A stretch of DNA of 64,000 bases from Ignavibacteriota bacterium. Its GTDB lineage: Bacteria; Bacteroidota; Ignavibacteria; UBA10030; UBA6906. Below, piece after piece: positions 16,072-24,746 of the stretch (positions are counted from its first letter, which is position 1; each line of letters begins with the position of its first letter). The translations under genes and the position numbers were made by a program. Under the pieces are notes generated by a model that searched no databases, was not told the origin of the DNA, and worked only from the letters and a program-made list of their open reading frames with translations. The stretch spans positions 434,001-498,000 of the forward strand of contig JADJHP010000004.1 in NCBI GenBank assembly GCA_016707525.1. Reading direction: 5' to 3'.

Positions 16072-18110
16072 GGGTTCACCCTGTACGAGAATTGCGTCCA
16101 CACGCGGACATGCACTTTGTCTGTGGTCCTGAAGTTCACGGCACTGGTGCCGGAGGTACCGAGGGCAAGGTCCACCTTGACCAGGTCGGCCACGTTGAAC
16201 TGACGGATATCGATATTCGACAGATTGATGGTGAAGGTCGACCGGCTCGACGCATACACGTCGCCATTCATCACCACGCCACCATTGATCGCGATCGAAT
16301 CGCCTTCGGTCTGCGGGACGAGGAGCAGGGTCTTCCGCAGGCGGTCCATGAGGCCGAACTTCACCTTCAGGGCCAGCGGTGTGCCGTTGTCGATCTCCAC
16401 ATGGAGCTGCCCGGAGTTCATCTCGGCAAGCGTCTTCTCATCGATCCGCTTGTCCGCATTGCCGTCGCCGGTCGTGTCGCCCAGCACGAGCGTGTCGGAG
16501 AATGCGCCACCGGTGATGCTCAGGCTCATCGGCACGGCGACATCCACATCGGCGGCGAACGCGCAGTTACGCCCGATGGCGGTCGCCACCGTCGTGTCAT
16601 AGTCCGGATTGATCACGATACTGCCGACCACGCGCAGGGAATCGGGCAGCATACCGGTGAGGGAGCTCATGAATGCGCCGACGTCCCCTGCCGCAAAGGT
16701 GATCGGGCTGGCGCCCAGCGTGCCCTTTGTGACAGGCACTTCCAGTGAGGAGACCGCGCCCTTCGTGTCGCGCGCTTCGAACCGGAGGTTGAGTTCCATC
16801 GGGACATTGATGGACGTGCGTGGCGTGAAGACCATGGTGGCTGCCGGGATGTTGATCTTCCCGCGGAACTTGCTGCTGATCTCGCCGAGATCCAGGCCGA
16901 TCGTTTCGTCGATCGCGATGACCGTTGGCTGGATCGCGGCAACGGCACTGTCTGCCACGACCTGTGTACTGGTGATGCGCGCAGAGATATTGTCGGTGGA
17001 CCGCACCGTGACCGCGCTGCCGGAGGCGGGCGCGATATCGGCGGTGCACTCGGCGCGCAGGGAACGCAGGAACCCGCCGGTCTGTGAATGCAGCCGGTAG
17101 CGGGCAAGGTCGACGTTCAACAGTGCGGAATCCCGGGGAGCGATGATCAGCACCTGATCGAATGCCGACCCATTCGGGCGCAGCAATTCCGGCAGACGCA
17201 GACGCAACGAGGTCTGCAGGTCGACGCTGCTCACGAAGCGCATGCTGAGGGTGCCGCGGTTGATCCACACGTCGCGGACGAGCGATTCACCTGTCAGCGG
17301 GACTTCTTGCGAAACGGACAAGTGCTGGGGCGCGAGATTCGTCACGGTCGCACTGGTCGCCACCAGCGATGCAGGGGTGATCTCGGCAAGGAGCATCGTG
17401 TCCGGGATCGTCACGGAGGAGAGCCCACTGCCCGGGCTGGAGATCCTGATGCTCTCCAGGCGGATCCTCTTCTGCACCGCTTTCCCTGCCACGCTTGTCG
17501 TGGCCGTCCGGCTGTCGCCCGAGGCGATCAGCGACGTACCGAAATCAAAGGTTGCGATCGCGGCGCCGCCTTCATTGCGGGCAACGATCGGGCTTTCAAT
17601 GCGCATCGCCACAGGCATCCGGTTCTGGATGCGGAGCGACACGGTCCCGCTCTCCAGGAAGACGCTCTCGATGACCGGAAGGTCACCGGAGGCTGCCGGG
17701 ATGTCGGTTGCCGGGATCGGCGGAATGATCGTCTGCTGTCCGGAGACGAACCCCGGGATGCTGACGTTCAGACGCATCTGGCCGCCTTCTACGGAGAACG
17801 CTCCGAGGGTCGACGAGAATGACGTATTGAAGCCATCGAGTGAGATGCGGTCCCCTACGAGGGTCGGATCGGACTTCACCGAGGTCTTCAACATCAATTG
17901 TGTACCGCCGGGACTCACGGTGAGAAGTGTGGTGTCCTTCTCAACGAGTTCACCGAGTGTATAGGTTCTGTTGGCGACCGGTGCTGCCAGGTCGACGTCC
18001 CAGTTGGGCATCACCGGTTCCATCGGCTTGTTGATGCATTGGAATGCGCCGAGTGCGAGACCGATGGCGGTGATGCGCGCCAGGTGTACGAGGGTGGTTG
18101 GGTGGTTCAT
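16068..18110 (-). CDS. Large exported protein, possibly lipid-anchored, unknown function
   Basis: The 680-residue product starts at the ATG at 18110 (AGGG ribosome site). It has a hydrophobic N-terminal segment ending ALGAFQCINKP, where the Cys may be a non-standard lipoprotein site. The rest is a long series of beta-rich stretches with many serine, threonine and valine residues, such as LESGTVSLRIQNRMPVAMRI, with no enzyme motif. It looks like a multi-domain beta-sandwich surface or periplasmic protein. Coupled by four-base overlap to the DUF5723-like outer-membrane gene, it probably works with it. I do not recognise a family. Confidence 0.75.
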   Translation of the reverse strand: MNHPTTLVHLARITAIGLALGAFQCINKPMEPVMPNWDVDLAAPVANRTYTLGELVEKDTTLLTVSPGGTQLMLKTSVKSDPTLVGDRISLDGFNTSFSSTLGAFSVEGGQMRLNVSIPGFVSGQQTIIPPIPATDIPAASGDLPVIESVFLESGTVSLRIQNRMPVAMRIESPIVARNEGGAAIATFDFGTSLIASGDSRTATTSVAGKAVQKRIRLESIRISSPGSGLSSVTIPDTMLLAEITPASLVATSATVTNLAPQHLSVSQEVPLTGESLVRDVWINRGTLSMRFVSSVDLQTSLRLRLPELLRPNGSAFDQVLIIAPRDSALLNVDLARYRLHSQTGGFLRSLRAECTADIAPASGSAVTVRSTDNISARITSTQVVADSAVAAIQPTVIAIDETIGLDLGEISSKFRGKINIPAATMVFTPRTSINVPMELNLRFEARDTKGAVSSLEVPVTKGTLGASPITFAAGDVGAFMSSLTGMLPDSLRVVGSIVINPDYDTTVATAIGRNCAFAADVDVAVPMSLSITGGAFSDTLVLGDTTGDGNADKRIDEKTLAEMNSGQLHVEIDNGTPLALKVKFGLMDRLRKTLLLVPQTEGDSIAINGGVVMNGDVYASSRSTFTINLSNIDIRQFNVADLVKVDLALGTSGTSAVNFRTTDKVHVRVWTQFSYRVNP

Positions 18111-18311
18111 GTGGTGCCCTGCCTTCTCACTGTCCGTTCGGTTGACTGTTGCCGAAGGGAGAGGTACAAAGCAGGTGCCACGGAGGAGACATACGTGCCA
18201 GCGGTCACGTGCGCGCATAACACGTTGATAGCACAGCGATTAGCAGGATGCGACAGGGACCACAACTTCGAGGAAAACAGCGGAGTGGGTAAAAAGGACA
18301 ATCGATTCTAC

Positions 18312-18350
18312 AAAAGACAGCGGGGCCCCGCTTGTGGCGGGGCCCCTGTC
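18312..18350 (-). terminator. Terminator of the TPR/DUF3467 operon
   Basis: A stem made from GACAGGGGCCCCGC and GCGGGGCCCCGCTGTC (one bulged base) is followed on the minus strand by TTTTG. It begins six bases after the DUF3467 stop codon, the expected position for a rho-independent terminator. Confidence 0.75.
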
Positions 18351-18355
18351 ACCGA

Positions 18356-18682
18356 TCAGTGTACCTTTTCGTCGGGAGGCATCATCGGCTGGAACGACAA
18401 TCCCGGCCCGCCTTCGCCATGGATCTTGACCTCGCCGAACTTCAGTTCGTACTTGCTGATATTATCCTCAAGTGCGCGCAGCAGAAGTTTGGCATGCTGT
18501 GCGGTCATGATCACGCGGGCATGGACCCGGGCTTTGGGAACACCGGGCAGGACGCGGGTGAAGTCGATCACGAACTCCGCGGGAGAATGCGTAATGATCG
18601 CGAGGTTCGAATAGATCCCCTCGGCTTCTTTTTCGCCGAGTTCGATGTTGATCTGCTGACCGGTCTGCACGGGGTCGTTCAT
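18356..18682 (-). CDS. DUF3467 family protein
   Basis: The 108-residue protein matches DUF3467: it has IYSNLAIITHSPAEFVIDF, a phrase like RVLPGVPKARVHARVIMT and LLRALEDNISKYELKFGEV. These proteins are small, soluble and found widely in Bacteroidota and relatives; their function is unknown. The gene begins eight bases after the TPR lipoprotein gene and is followed by a terminator, so the two form a short operon. Confidence 0.9.
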   Translation of the reverse strand: MNDPVQTGQQINIELGEKEAEGIYSNLAIITHSPAEFVIDFTRVLPGVPKARVHARVIMTAQHAKLLLRALEDNISKYELKFGEVKIHGEGGPGLSFQPMMPPDEKVH

Positions 18683-18690
18683 CGGGTGCC

Positions 18691-19872
18691 TTATTTTCCC
18701 TTGGTGAGCTTGTCGTACTTCGCGAACGCGTCCTGTGCCTTGTCCTTCATGTTCAGGTTCAGGTAGAGCTTGCCGAGCTGCTGCCAGAGGGCTGCATCGT
18801 CGTCGCGGGTCATGGCGGCCTTCTCGAGGAACGGCAGGGCCAGCTTGAACTGCTCGCGATACGTGAGGTCCTCTTTCACTTCCTTGCCTTTGTTCTTGCT
18901 CTTGGCACGCTCTTCTTCAACCTTCTTGTCGGACTCAGCCTTCAGGCTTACGCCCCAATTCAGGTGGGAGACGCCGAGGTTGTAGACCGCATCGATGTAG
19001 TTCGGATCGATCTCGACGGCCTTCTCGAACTGCGCGATCGCCTCAGGATACTGTTCCTGCTTCAGGAGGAACACGCCGTAGGCATAGCGGAATACCTTGT
19101 TCCTCGGGTCCTGTTCCACTGCTGTGCGGGTCAGCTTCATCGCCTTGTCCGACGCCTTCGTACGTTCGTACACGTCGATCAGGTTCGTGATATTGTCGGC
19201 GCTGCCCGGATTCGCGGCATACGCTGCTTCGAACGCCTGAACCGCCAGCGCCATTTCGGCATTGGCAGCGGCTTCATCCTTCGCCTGGAGGCGCTCGATG
19301 GACCGGTTGTAATGGATTTGGCCCAGGAGGCGTGCTGCGTCTTCGGAACCCGGATTCAACTTCAGGGTCATCTCGAGATCGGCTGCCGCGGCCTTCATAT
19401 CCTGCTTCGCATAATAGCCGAGCGCACGCACATAGTAGGTGGCGGAGCTATCGGGCTGCATCTCGATCGCCGTCGAGAACTTCTGCAGTGCCTGATCATA
19501 ATATGCTGCTGTGTCACGGCCCTTATTGTACAGTCCAACGCCGTCATTGTACATCATGGCCCAGACCGCGAGGCGGTTCCGGTTGATGTCGGCCTTGTGG
19601 GTCGTATCGATCGCGAGTGCCCGGGTATAGGCCTCGTTCATTTCATGATACTTCTTCATCTCCAGGCGGACCTGTCCGAGGAGGAACCATGCTTCTGCAT
19701 TCCGCTCGTTCTTGGTCACTTCCTTGACCAGGCTCGCTTCAGCCTTGTCATATTGTTTCTGCTGCATGTACAGCTTGGCACTCGTGGTCTCTGCCGAACC
19801 GCACTGGAAGGCGGTGGTGGAGACATAGATCATGGCGAGGACCGCCACAAAAAACGAGAGATACCGATTCAT
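18691..19872 (-). CDS. TPR-repeat exported protein, probably lipid-anchored
   Basis: The 393-residue product has a hydrophobic N-terminus ending STTAFQCGSAE, with a Cys at the place of a lipoprotein site, followed by at least six TPR units (for example YDKAEASLVKEVTKNERNAE and YPEAIAQFEKAVEIDPNYID). A charged Lys/Glu-rich stretch near residues 325-345 interrupts the last repeats. TPR arrays bind other proteins; the partner is not known. The ATG has a strong AGGAG ribosome site and a promoter candidate lies just upstream. It is co-transcribed with the DUF3467 gene. Confidence 0.88.
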   Translation of the reverse strand: MNRYLSFFVAVLAMIYVSTTAFQCGSAETTSAKLYMQQKQYDKAEASLVKEVTKNERNAEAWFLLGQVRLEMKKYHEMNEAYTRALAIDTTHKADINRNRLAVWAMMYNDGVGLYNKGRDTAAYYDQALQKFSTAIEMQPDSSATYYVRALGYYAKQDMKAAAADLEMTLKLNPGSEDAARLLGQIHYNRSIERLQAKDEAAANAEMALAVQAFEAAYAANPGSADNITNLIDVYERTKASDKAMKLTRTAVEQDPRNKVFRYAYGVFLLKQEQYPEAIAQFEKAVEIDPNYIDAVYNLGVSHLNWGVSLKAESDKKVEEERAKSKNKGKEVKEDLTYREQFKLALPFLEKAAMTRDDDAALWQQLGKLYLNLNMKDKAQDAFAKYDKLTKGK

Positions 19873-19914
19873 GGTTGCTCCTGCTCAAAGATTGGACGTC
19901 ATCTGTAGAGTAGA

Positions 19915-19943
19915 AATTTATGCAAAACACACGAAAAAAGCAA
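19915..19943 (-). promoter_or_regulatory. Promoter of the TPR/DUF3467 operon
   Basis: On the minus strand TTGCTT and TAAATT are 17 bases apart. Transcription would start near 19908, leaving a leader of about 35 bases with an AGGAG ribosome site. The position just after the stop of the upstream operon (19953) supports it. Confidence 0.5.
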
Positions 19944-19952
19944 CTTTGCCGA

Positions 19953-21278
19953 TTAAAGGTTGATCCGCAAGACCGGCGCGAACGACAGATAGGAGTCGTA
20001 ATGCCATCCCGGTAGCTGCGATGACCTGATCGCCTTGAAATAGGTCACTTCGATCCCGATGATGTTACTGATCATAAGGACCGGCTTCACCATCAGATAT
20101 CCGTAACCATCATTCAGATTGAAATGGATCCCGGCTTTGATGTCGTATTGAAGGACTCCCCCATCCTCGGCAATGCCGAATTCCAGGGCTGCCAGGACAT
20201 TGTTCTGGGTCGGGTCGATCCTCGATGCGTGATTATCCACCGGATCTCGTGAAAAATGATGGATATCGTGCCAGGTCAACCCCGCGCCGATATTGAAGAT
20301 CCCCAGCCGCCGGACCTCGGCCATGAGCGAGACGTAGTTCCGGATAGAATAGAAGGTCTCCGGGAGGCGCGGCGAGAACGCGTCTTTGTCCTCGATCGCC
20401 ACGCTCAGTTCAGCATTCAGGCGGATGAACCCGGCCGTGTCGATCCCGAGGAATGGCACCTGCGTCCATGGCGAGTAGCTCCCCTGCAGATAGACCGCCG
20501 AGCCCGACCCTTCGAGACGGCGATCCTTGAACAATGAGTTTTCGCGCTGCGGGTTCGGGCCCTGGGGCACAGAGAAATTGATCGGTTCTTCGATGCCGAC
20601 GCGCACACGGTAATGCGAAAAATCCGGATCGCGCACTGCTGACGGCCTGTCGATATGCGACAGCGAAAGCCCGCCGATCATCGTCCCGCGGAACCAGAAC
20701 GGGAGGTTCAACGCATCATTCCCCAGCCGGCCGAAACCCGAGAGCGCATAGTACGTCGATGCACTGCGCGGCTGGGTGGACCAGAGCAGGAGCGTCGGGC
20801 GGAGCGGATTCAGATACAGGTCCGTCATCCGCGCCAGGTCCCTGTCGAACCGGTCCTCGCCGGTACCACGGAGCGATCTCACAGCAACGTAGAGCTGATC
20901 ACCCAGGATGTTGCGCAGGAGCACCGGATCCTTGAGCACCAGCGTATCGCGCCTGCCCGCATCGCCATGACACAGATGCAGTTCTTCGATCTCATTGTCT
21001 CCGAGACGCTTGTGGCAGATGACCTCCACACGTTCGGCGAGCGATGGGAGAGGAGAGGTTTGCTGATGCGACAGCTGTTCGCTGTTCCGGACCTGATACA
21101 GGATCTCGCGGATGACGCGGACATCCGTCACCGACCACGTCTCCGCCGGGAACATGGAGGCATCGTGTTTGATCAACTGCTGGTAGATCGAATCCAACTT
21201 TCCACCACGGTCACCGGCGGATGCGGTCGCCGCGGCAAGGACGAGAAGGACGCATGGAATAACGCGGAGCACTTTCAT
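19953..21278 (-). CDS. Predicted outer-membrane protein, fifth gene of envelope operon, unknown
   Basis: The 441-residue product has a signal peptide (MKVLRVIPCVLLVLAAATASAG). Residues about 20-150 look alpha/beta and may form a periplasmic domain. The remainder is made of alternating strands with aromatic ends (HYRVRVGIEEPINFSV, LQYDIKAGIHFNLNDGYGYL, YLSFAPVLRINL), suggesting a small beta-barrel. I start at the ATG at 21278 because it begins the signal peptide and has an AGAGGG ribosome site. It follows the preceding gene by 10 bases. I do not recognise the family. It would be the outermost component if this operon encodes an envelope-spanning complex. Confidence 0.72.
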   Translation of the reverse strand: MKVLRVIPCVLLVLAAATASAGDRGGKLDSIYQQLIKHDASMFPAETWSVTDVRVIREILYQVRNSEQLSHQQTSPLPSLAERVEVICHKRLGDNEIEELHLCHGDAGRRDTLVLKDPVLLRNILGDQLYVAVRSLRGTGEDRFDRDLARMTDLYLNPLRPTLLLWSTQPRSASTYYALSGFGRLGNDALNLPFWFRGTMIGGLSLSHIDRPSAVRDPDFSHYRVRVGIEEPINFSVPQGPNPQRENSLFKDRRLEGSGSAVYLQGSYSPWTQVPFLGIDTAGFIRLNAELSVAIEDKDAFSPRLPETFYSIRNYVSLMAEVRRLGIFNIGAGLTWHDIHHFSRDPVDNHASRIDPTQNNVLAALEFGIAEDGGVLQYDIKAGIHFNLNDGYGYLMVKPVLMISNIIGIEVTYFKAIRSSQLPGWHYDSYLSFAPVLRINL

Positions 21279-21288
21279 AGGGGCCCTC

Positions 21289-22908
21289 TCAGGAATTCTT
21301 GTCAAAGCCGTAGCGATAGCGGATCTGGATCAGGTTCCCGTGTTCCACTTCCCATTCCCGTATGGACCGGCCGACGGGTTTGGGCATCAGGATGGATTCG
21401 AGACGGATCTCATGCGGGCCGCTATCAAAGACCTTGAACCAGGGAGTGAACGTCAACCGGTTGTCAAAGAACCGGACGCGGGCACCAAAGCGTGCTCTGT
21501 TGGATACATGGGTATATTGCAGCTGGATCACGGGCTGCACTTCACTCATCGAGCGCCTGCGCAGATCCACCGCGAAAGCACCACTCGCATGGTACAGCAC
21601 CTCGCGCACGTCATAGGTCCCCGCCCCGAGATCGAGGCGGAACCGGTTGTACATGGCGCGATCGGCGTTCCAGAGGAATGCGAGGCTGGCCTCCCATTGG
21701 CGCGTGGAGTAGAAGGCCATGCTCGAGTCACCGCGCTGCTGCCGGATCGAGGGAGACGAGTAGTCTTTTGCGCCGCCGGAATACAGGAAGGTCACATACG
21801 GGACCCGGTTATACGGCGAGCCGGTGACGATCTCGAATGTGGCGCCCGAGGTCACATTCATTTTCGGGCGGTCCAGACTCATGACCGGCGAAGCAACGTG
21901 CAGGCGCCACCGGTCGATCAATCCGGCCGTGTTCATAGGCGTCCGGCCAAGGATCTTCATGTCCAGGAAGAAGCTCGAATCGATCAGCGATCCCCGTGCG
22001 TCATTAAAGAAGACCAGGAACCGCAATCCCCAGGTGAGGACCGGCGATTGAAAGGCCACCTGATTGAGGACCCGGTCGCCGAATCCGGCTTCGAGGCCGA
22101 ACCCGTGAATGCCGATGGACTCCGAACCGACGTAGAGTCGTTTATGGCTCACCGTCAGACTGGAGAACGTGGCCTCGATGGAGATCGGCCGTTCCGCACG
22201 GTCCAGGTCGGCGAACGGATGCCGATCGTTGACGCGCGCATAGCGCGCATAATCCCGGTTGCTCTCAGCGAGGATGTAGTCCGGAGTCCCTGGCAGGATC
22301 CCGCTCTCCTTCCTGCGCAATGGCCCGGTCCGCCCTTTGCGTTCCAGGTTCAGGATCATCTTCTCCAGTTCGGCCTTGAACGATGCCTTCGGCCTGCGGT
22401 CGGCCTGTTCGAGCGCAAGGATGTCCTCGAGGGTCAGGACATGGAGCGATTCTATCGTGTCGGTCGTATCGCGTTCGCCCCCTTCGAACGAGAGCTTCGA
22501 CGTGGTCCGTTCCGTGACGAACTCACTGATCCGGATCACCTGGAGCGGCATGTCTTCGGTATCCGGCAGGTACAGGATCCGGTACCGGTAGGTGACGGAC
22601 TTCGTGCCGGTCTTTCCGCCGACGGAGTAGTCCCTCCGGACGACGATCCGCCCGCCGGCGGGCCCCACGAGTGTATCTCCGCTCAGTGCGCCAAAATCGT
22701 TGCTGGAGAGATCGAAGGTGCCGAACAGATTGGTGTTCGCATGATCCAACTCCACCTTCTCCTCGATGAGCGCATACATCTGGCGTTCATGGATCAACGC
22801 ACGCCGGAGATCATCGTCCCCACCTGCAGTGGCACTGGCGATTCCCAGACCCAGGACACACAGGACCGCGCAGAACCTTATTCCGGACTTCATTGCATTC
22901 ACCTTCAT
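21289..22908 (-). CDS. Large exported beta-rich protein, fourth gene of envelope operon, unknown
   Basis: The 539-residue product has a signal peptide (MKSGIRFCAVLCVLGLGIASA, after an alternative start five codons upstream). An N-terminal segment of about 190 residues contains helical charged sequence (LEDILALEQADRRPKASFKA). From about residue 225 on the sequence alternates as in outer-membrane barrels (LTWGLRFLVFF, FRLDLGAGTYDVREVLYHAS, RYRYGF). No known motif is seen. Its start overlaps the preceding gene's stop by four bases, so production is probably coupled to the periplasmic protein encoded there. Confidence 0.72.
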   Translation of the reverse strand: MKVNAMKSGIRFCAVLCVLGLGIASATAGGDDDLRRALIHERQMYALIEEKVELDHANTNLFGTFDLSSNDFGALSGDTLVGPAGGRIVVRRDYSVGGKTGTKSVTYRYRILYLPDTEDMPLQVIRISEFVTERTTSKLSFEGGERDTTDTIESLHVLTLEDILALEQADRRPKASFKAELEKMILNLERKGRTGPLRRKESGILPGTPDYILAESNRDYARYARVNDRHPFADLDRAERPISIEATFSSLTVSHKRLYVGSESIGIHGFGLEAGFGDRVLNQVAFQSPVLTWGLRFLVFFNDARGSLIDSSFFLDMKILGRTPMNTAGLIDRWRLHVASPVMSLDRPKMNVTSGATFEIVTGSPYNRVPYVTFLYSGGAKDYSSPSIRQQRGDSSMAFYSTRQWEASLAFLWNADRAMYNRFRLDLGAGTYDVREVLYHASGAFAVDLRRRSMSEVQPVIQLQYTHVSNRARFGARVRFFDNRLTFTPWFKVFDSGPHEIRLESILMPKPVGRSIREWEVEHGNLIQIRYRYGFDKNS

Positions 22909-24032
22909 TGTCGCGAGGAATACACCAGTGACTTATACGTGCGCCGTGTGATCCGCCCGAACTCATCGGTGATCGTCATACGGAGGGTCACTTCAGCCGG
23001 CGCGTCGGCGGGGGTCCGTTCAAGGAACAGTTCGGAGGGGCGCAGCTCGATCACGTGCCACAGGCCGCGTGACTCCGCGAACGTCCGCCAGCCGCGGGTA
23101 AGATCCGCCGGGAGGAATTCCGCCGGCGTTGCCACGATCTCCACCCTGCTGATCCGTGCGGGGATCAGATAGAGCCCTTCATAGAACGGGCCGCTCGCCG
23201 CAAAACGAAACTGCACCGGACTGAGGAATGCAGACTGTTCAGAAAGGTCGAGTGGACGGAGCGCCCCCGCGGCCTGCTTCTTCGCATACTCCGTGGAATC
23301 CCACCAGAGTGTCAGAAGCTCCCGCTGGGGCGGGACCTCGATGCGTACATTCCATACACTCGGGCGGGGATTGTCTCCGGTGGAATCGGCGTACGAGAAC
23401 GGCTCCCCGTGGTAGGTACCCCGGACCTGAAAATCGCCGAGCCCGCTGAGCTTTCCACGCCAGAGTTTCTCGATGGGAACGACCGCGCCATCCCCGGTAA
23501 TGACCGCTTCGCCATCCTTCAGGACGCTGAAGGCATATCCGCGTTGATCGGCGTGGCCGGCGGCAAAGGAGAAGAATGCATTCTCGCCATAGTAGTACGT
23601 GGAGTCCGGCTCGCTGGCAATGACCGGCCAACGGACCGTGACGAGCCAGTAGAAACCGTACCGGTGTCTCAGTCCATCGTTCGCACCGACGCCATCGATC
23701 CTGCGGACCACGGCGAATGTTCCGGCGCTGTCAAAGCGGATCGACGTTACCGCAACGCGCCGCGAGCCCTGGCCACTGACGACCGCGGTCCCGGACGTGA
23801 TCTTTCGTGTGAATCCCGGATCGTAGATCTCGATGGAGACCGAAGGGCGCACCCAGGTCGCCACCGAGGTTGATTCGACGAGTGCTTCGCCCACCAGCAT
23901 CTGCCGGTCGCCGAGTTTTTGCGGAGGGAAATCGATGCCAAGCCTTCTGGCAGCCGCCGCATCCTGCGCGTGGGCACCCGCAACTCCCGCCAGCGCGAGC
24001 ATGCCCGCGAACACCACTGTTGATACTCTCAT
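22905..24032 (-). CDS. Periplasmic beta-rich protein, third gene of envelope operon, unknown
   Basis: The 375-residue product has a clear signal peptide ending AGAHAQ and no membrane span after it. The mature part is rich in beta strands and reads like two or three immunoglobulin-like domains, for example SVSIEIYDPGF and EVTLRMTITDEFGRITRRTY at the end. No catalytic motif was found. It lies 36 bases after the single-span protein gene and overlaps the next gene by four bases. Periplasmic linker or structural roles are plausible but only inferred. Confidence 0.72.
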   Translation of the reverse strand: MRVSTVVFAGMLALAGVAGAHAQDAAAARRLGIDFPPQKLGDRQMLVGEALVESTSVATWVRPSVSIEIYDPGFTRKITSGTAVVSGQGSRRVAVTSIRFDSAGTFAVVRRIDGVGANDGLRHRYGFYWLVTVRWPVIASEPDSTYYYGENAFFSFAAGHADQRGYAFSVLKDGEAVITGDGAVVPIEKLWRGKLSGLGDFQVRGTYHGEPFSYADSTGDNPRPSVWNVRIEVPPQRELLTLWWDSTEYAKKQAAGALRPLDLSEQSAFLSPVQFRFAASGPFYEGLYLIPARISRVEIVATPAEFLPADLTRGWRTFAESRGLWHVIELRPSELFLERTPADAPAEVTLRMTITDEFGRITRRTYKSLVYSSRQ

Positions 24033-24068
24033 GATCCTGCTCTGGTATGGACCTGGATTCGGAACAAC

Positions 24069-24737
24069 TCACCGCCTGTAGGGGCCCTGGCCGCAATACT
24101 CACACGGCGGCAGGCGCTGGCCTTGACCCTTTGCAACGATCGTGAATGGGACGGCCTTCGGGGTTTCGACCTCCATCGTTGCCCCGAGGAGCTTCTTCAA
24201 CTTGACCATGACGCTGTCCCGGACCAGGCCCGGATAGTATCCGGGGACACTCCGTTTCACGCTGCACCATGCGGTGAAACGATGGCTCCCCTCGGCATCA
24301 AAGACCGTGCTGAAGGTGGCATCGCCCGTGGCACGGTTCACCGACAACCGGAACCGGGGATCCGCATTCTTGTCCGGACGTTTCATACCGGGATAGTCCT
24401 GCGCGACGACCTTCCCTGTCGAATCAAACACGGTAAGAGCAACCTCATGGCGCTCGGCATCGGACCAGAGGCCAAGCGGTACGAGGACCACATGAACACT
24501 ATCACCCGCGCGTTTCAACGCGTTCCGCACCGATCCTGCATAGATCGCCGCCGTCGTGGTCTCGGGGACACTGATCGTCAAGCCCTTGCTGAATTCCTTC
24601 GCGAGGCTATCCGAGAGGGTCAGCATCTCCCGCACATCGGCATTATGGACATCGGTCGCCTCGTCCCGCTCCATGATGAAAATGAGCAGTTCGAGGATCA
24701 TCACGACATAGAAGATGAAATAGAGAGAGAGCTTCAT
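24069..24737 (-). CDS. Single-span inner-membrane protein, second gene of envelope operon
   Basis: The 222-residue protein has one N-terminal membrane segment (LSLYFIFYVVMILELLIFIM, residues 3-22, with a buried Glu16), followed by a helical stretch (VREMLTLSDSLAKEF) and a beta-rich domain that should lie in the periplasm. The C-terminus has a CxxC pair (PPCEYCGQG). This layout resembles GldM/PorM, the single-span partner of GldL, but it is less than half that length and I see no convincing sequence match. It follows the multi-span gene by nine bases. Confidence 0.72.
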   Translation of the reverse strand: MKLSLYFIFYVVMILELLIFIMERDEATDVHNADVREMLTLSDSLAKEFSKGLTISVPETTTAAIYAGSVRNALKRAGDSVHVVLVPLGLWSDAERHEVALTVFDSTGKVVAQDYPGMKRPDKNADPRFRLSVNRATGDATFSTVFDAEGSHRFTAWCSVKRSVPGYYPGLVRDSVMVKLKKLLGATMEVETPKAVPFTIVAKGQGQRLPPCEYCGQGPYRR

Positions 24738-24746
24738 GGCCGGGCC

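Noticed and set aside
21340..23172. A 610-codon open frame on the plus strand, opposite the envelope operon
   Set aside because: It is the mirror of real genes on the other strand, rich in Arg, His and Gly, with no family resemblance. Similar long mirror frames oppose the genes at 1954-3255, 36420-38051, 40384-42189, 49771-51600 and 56043-57971 and were rejected for the same reason.
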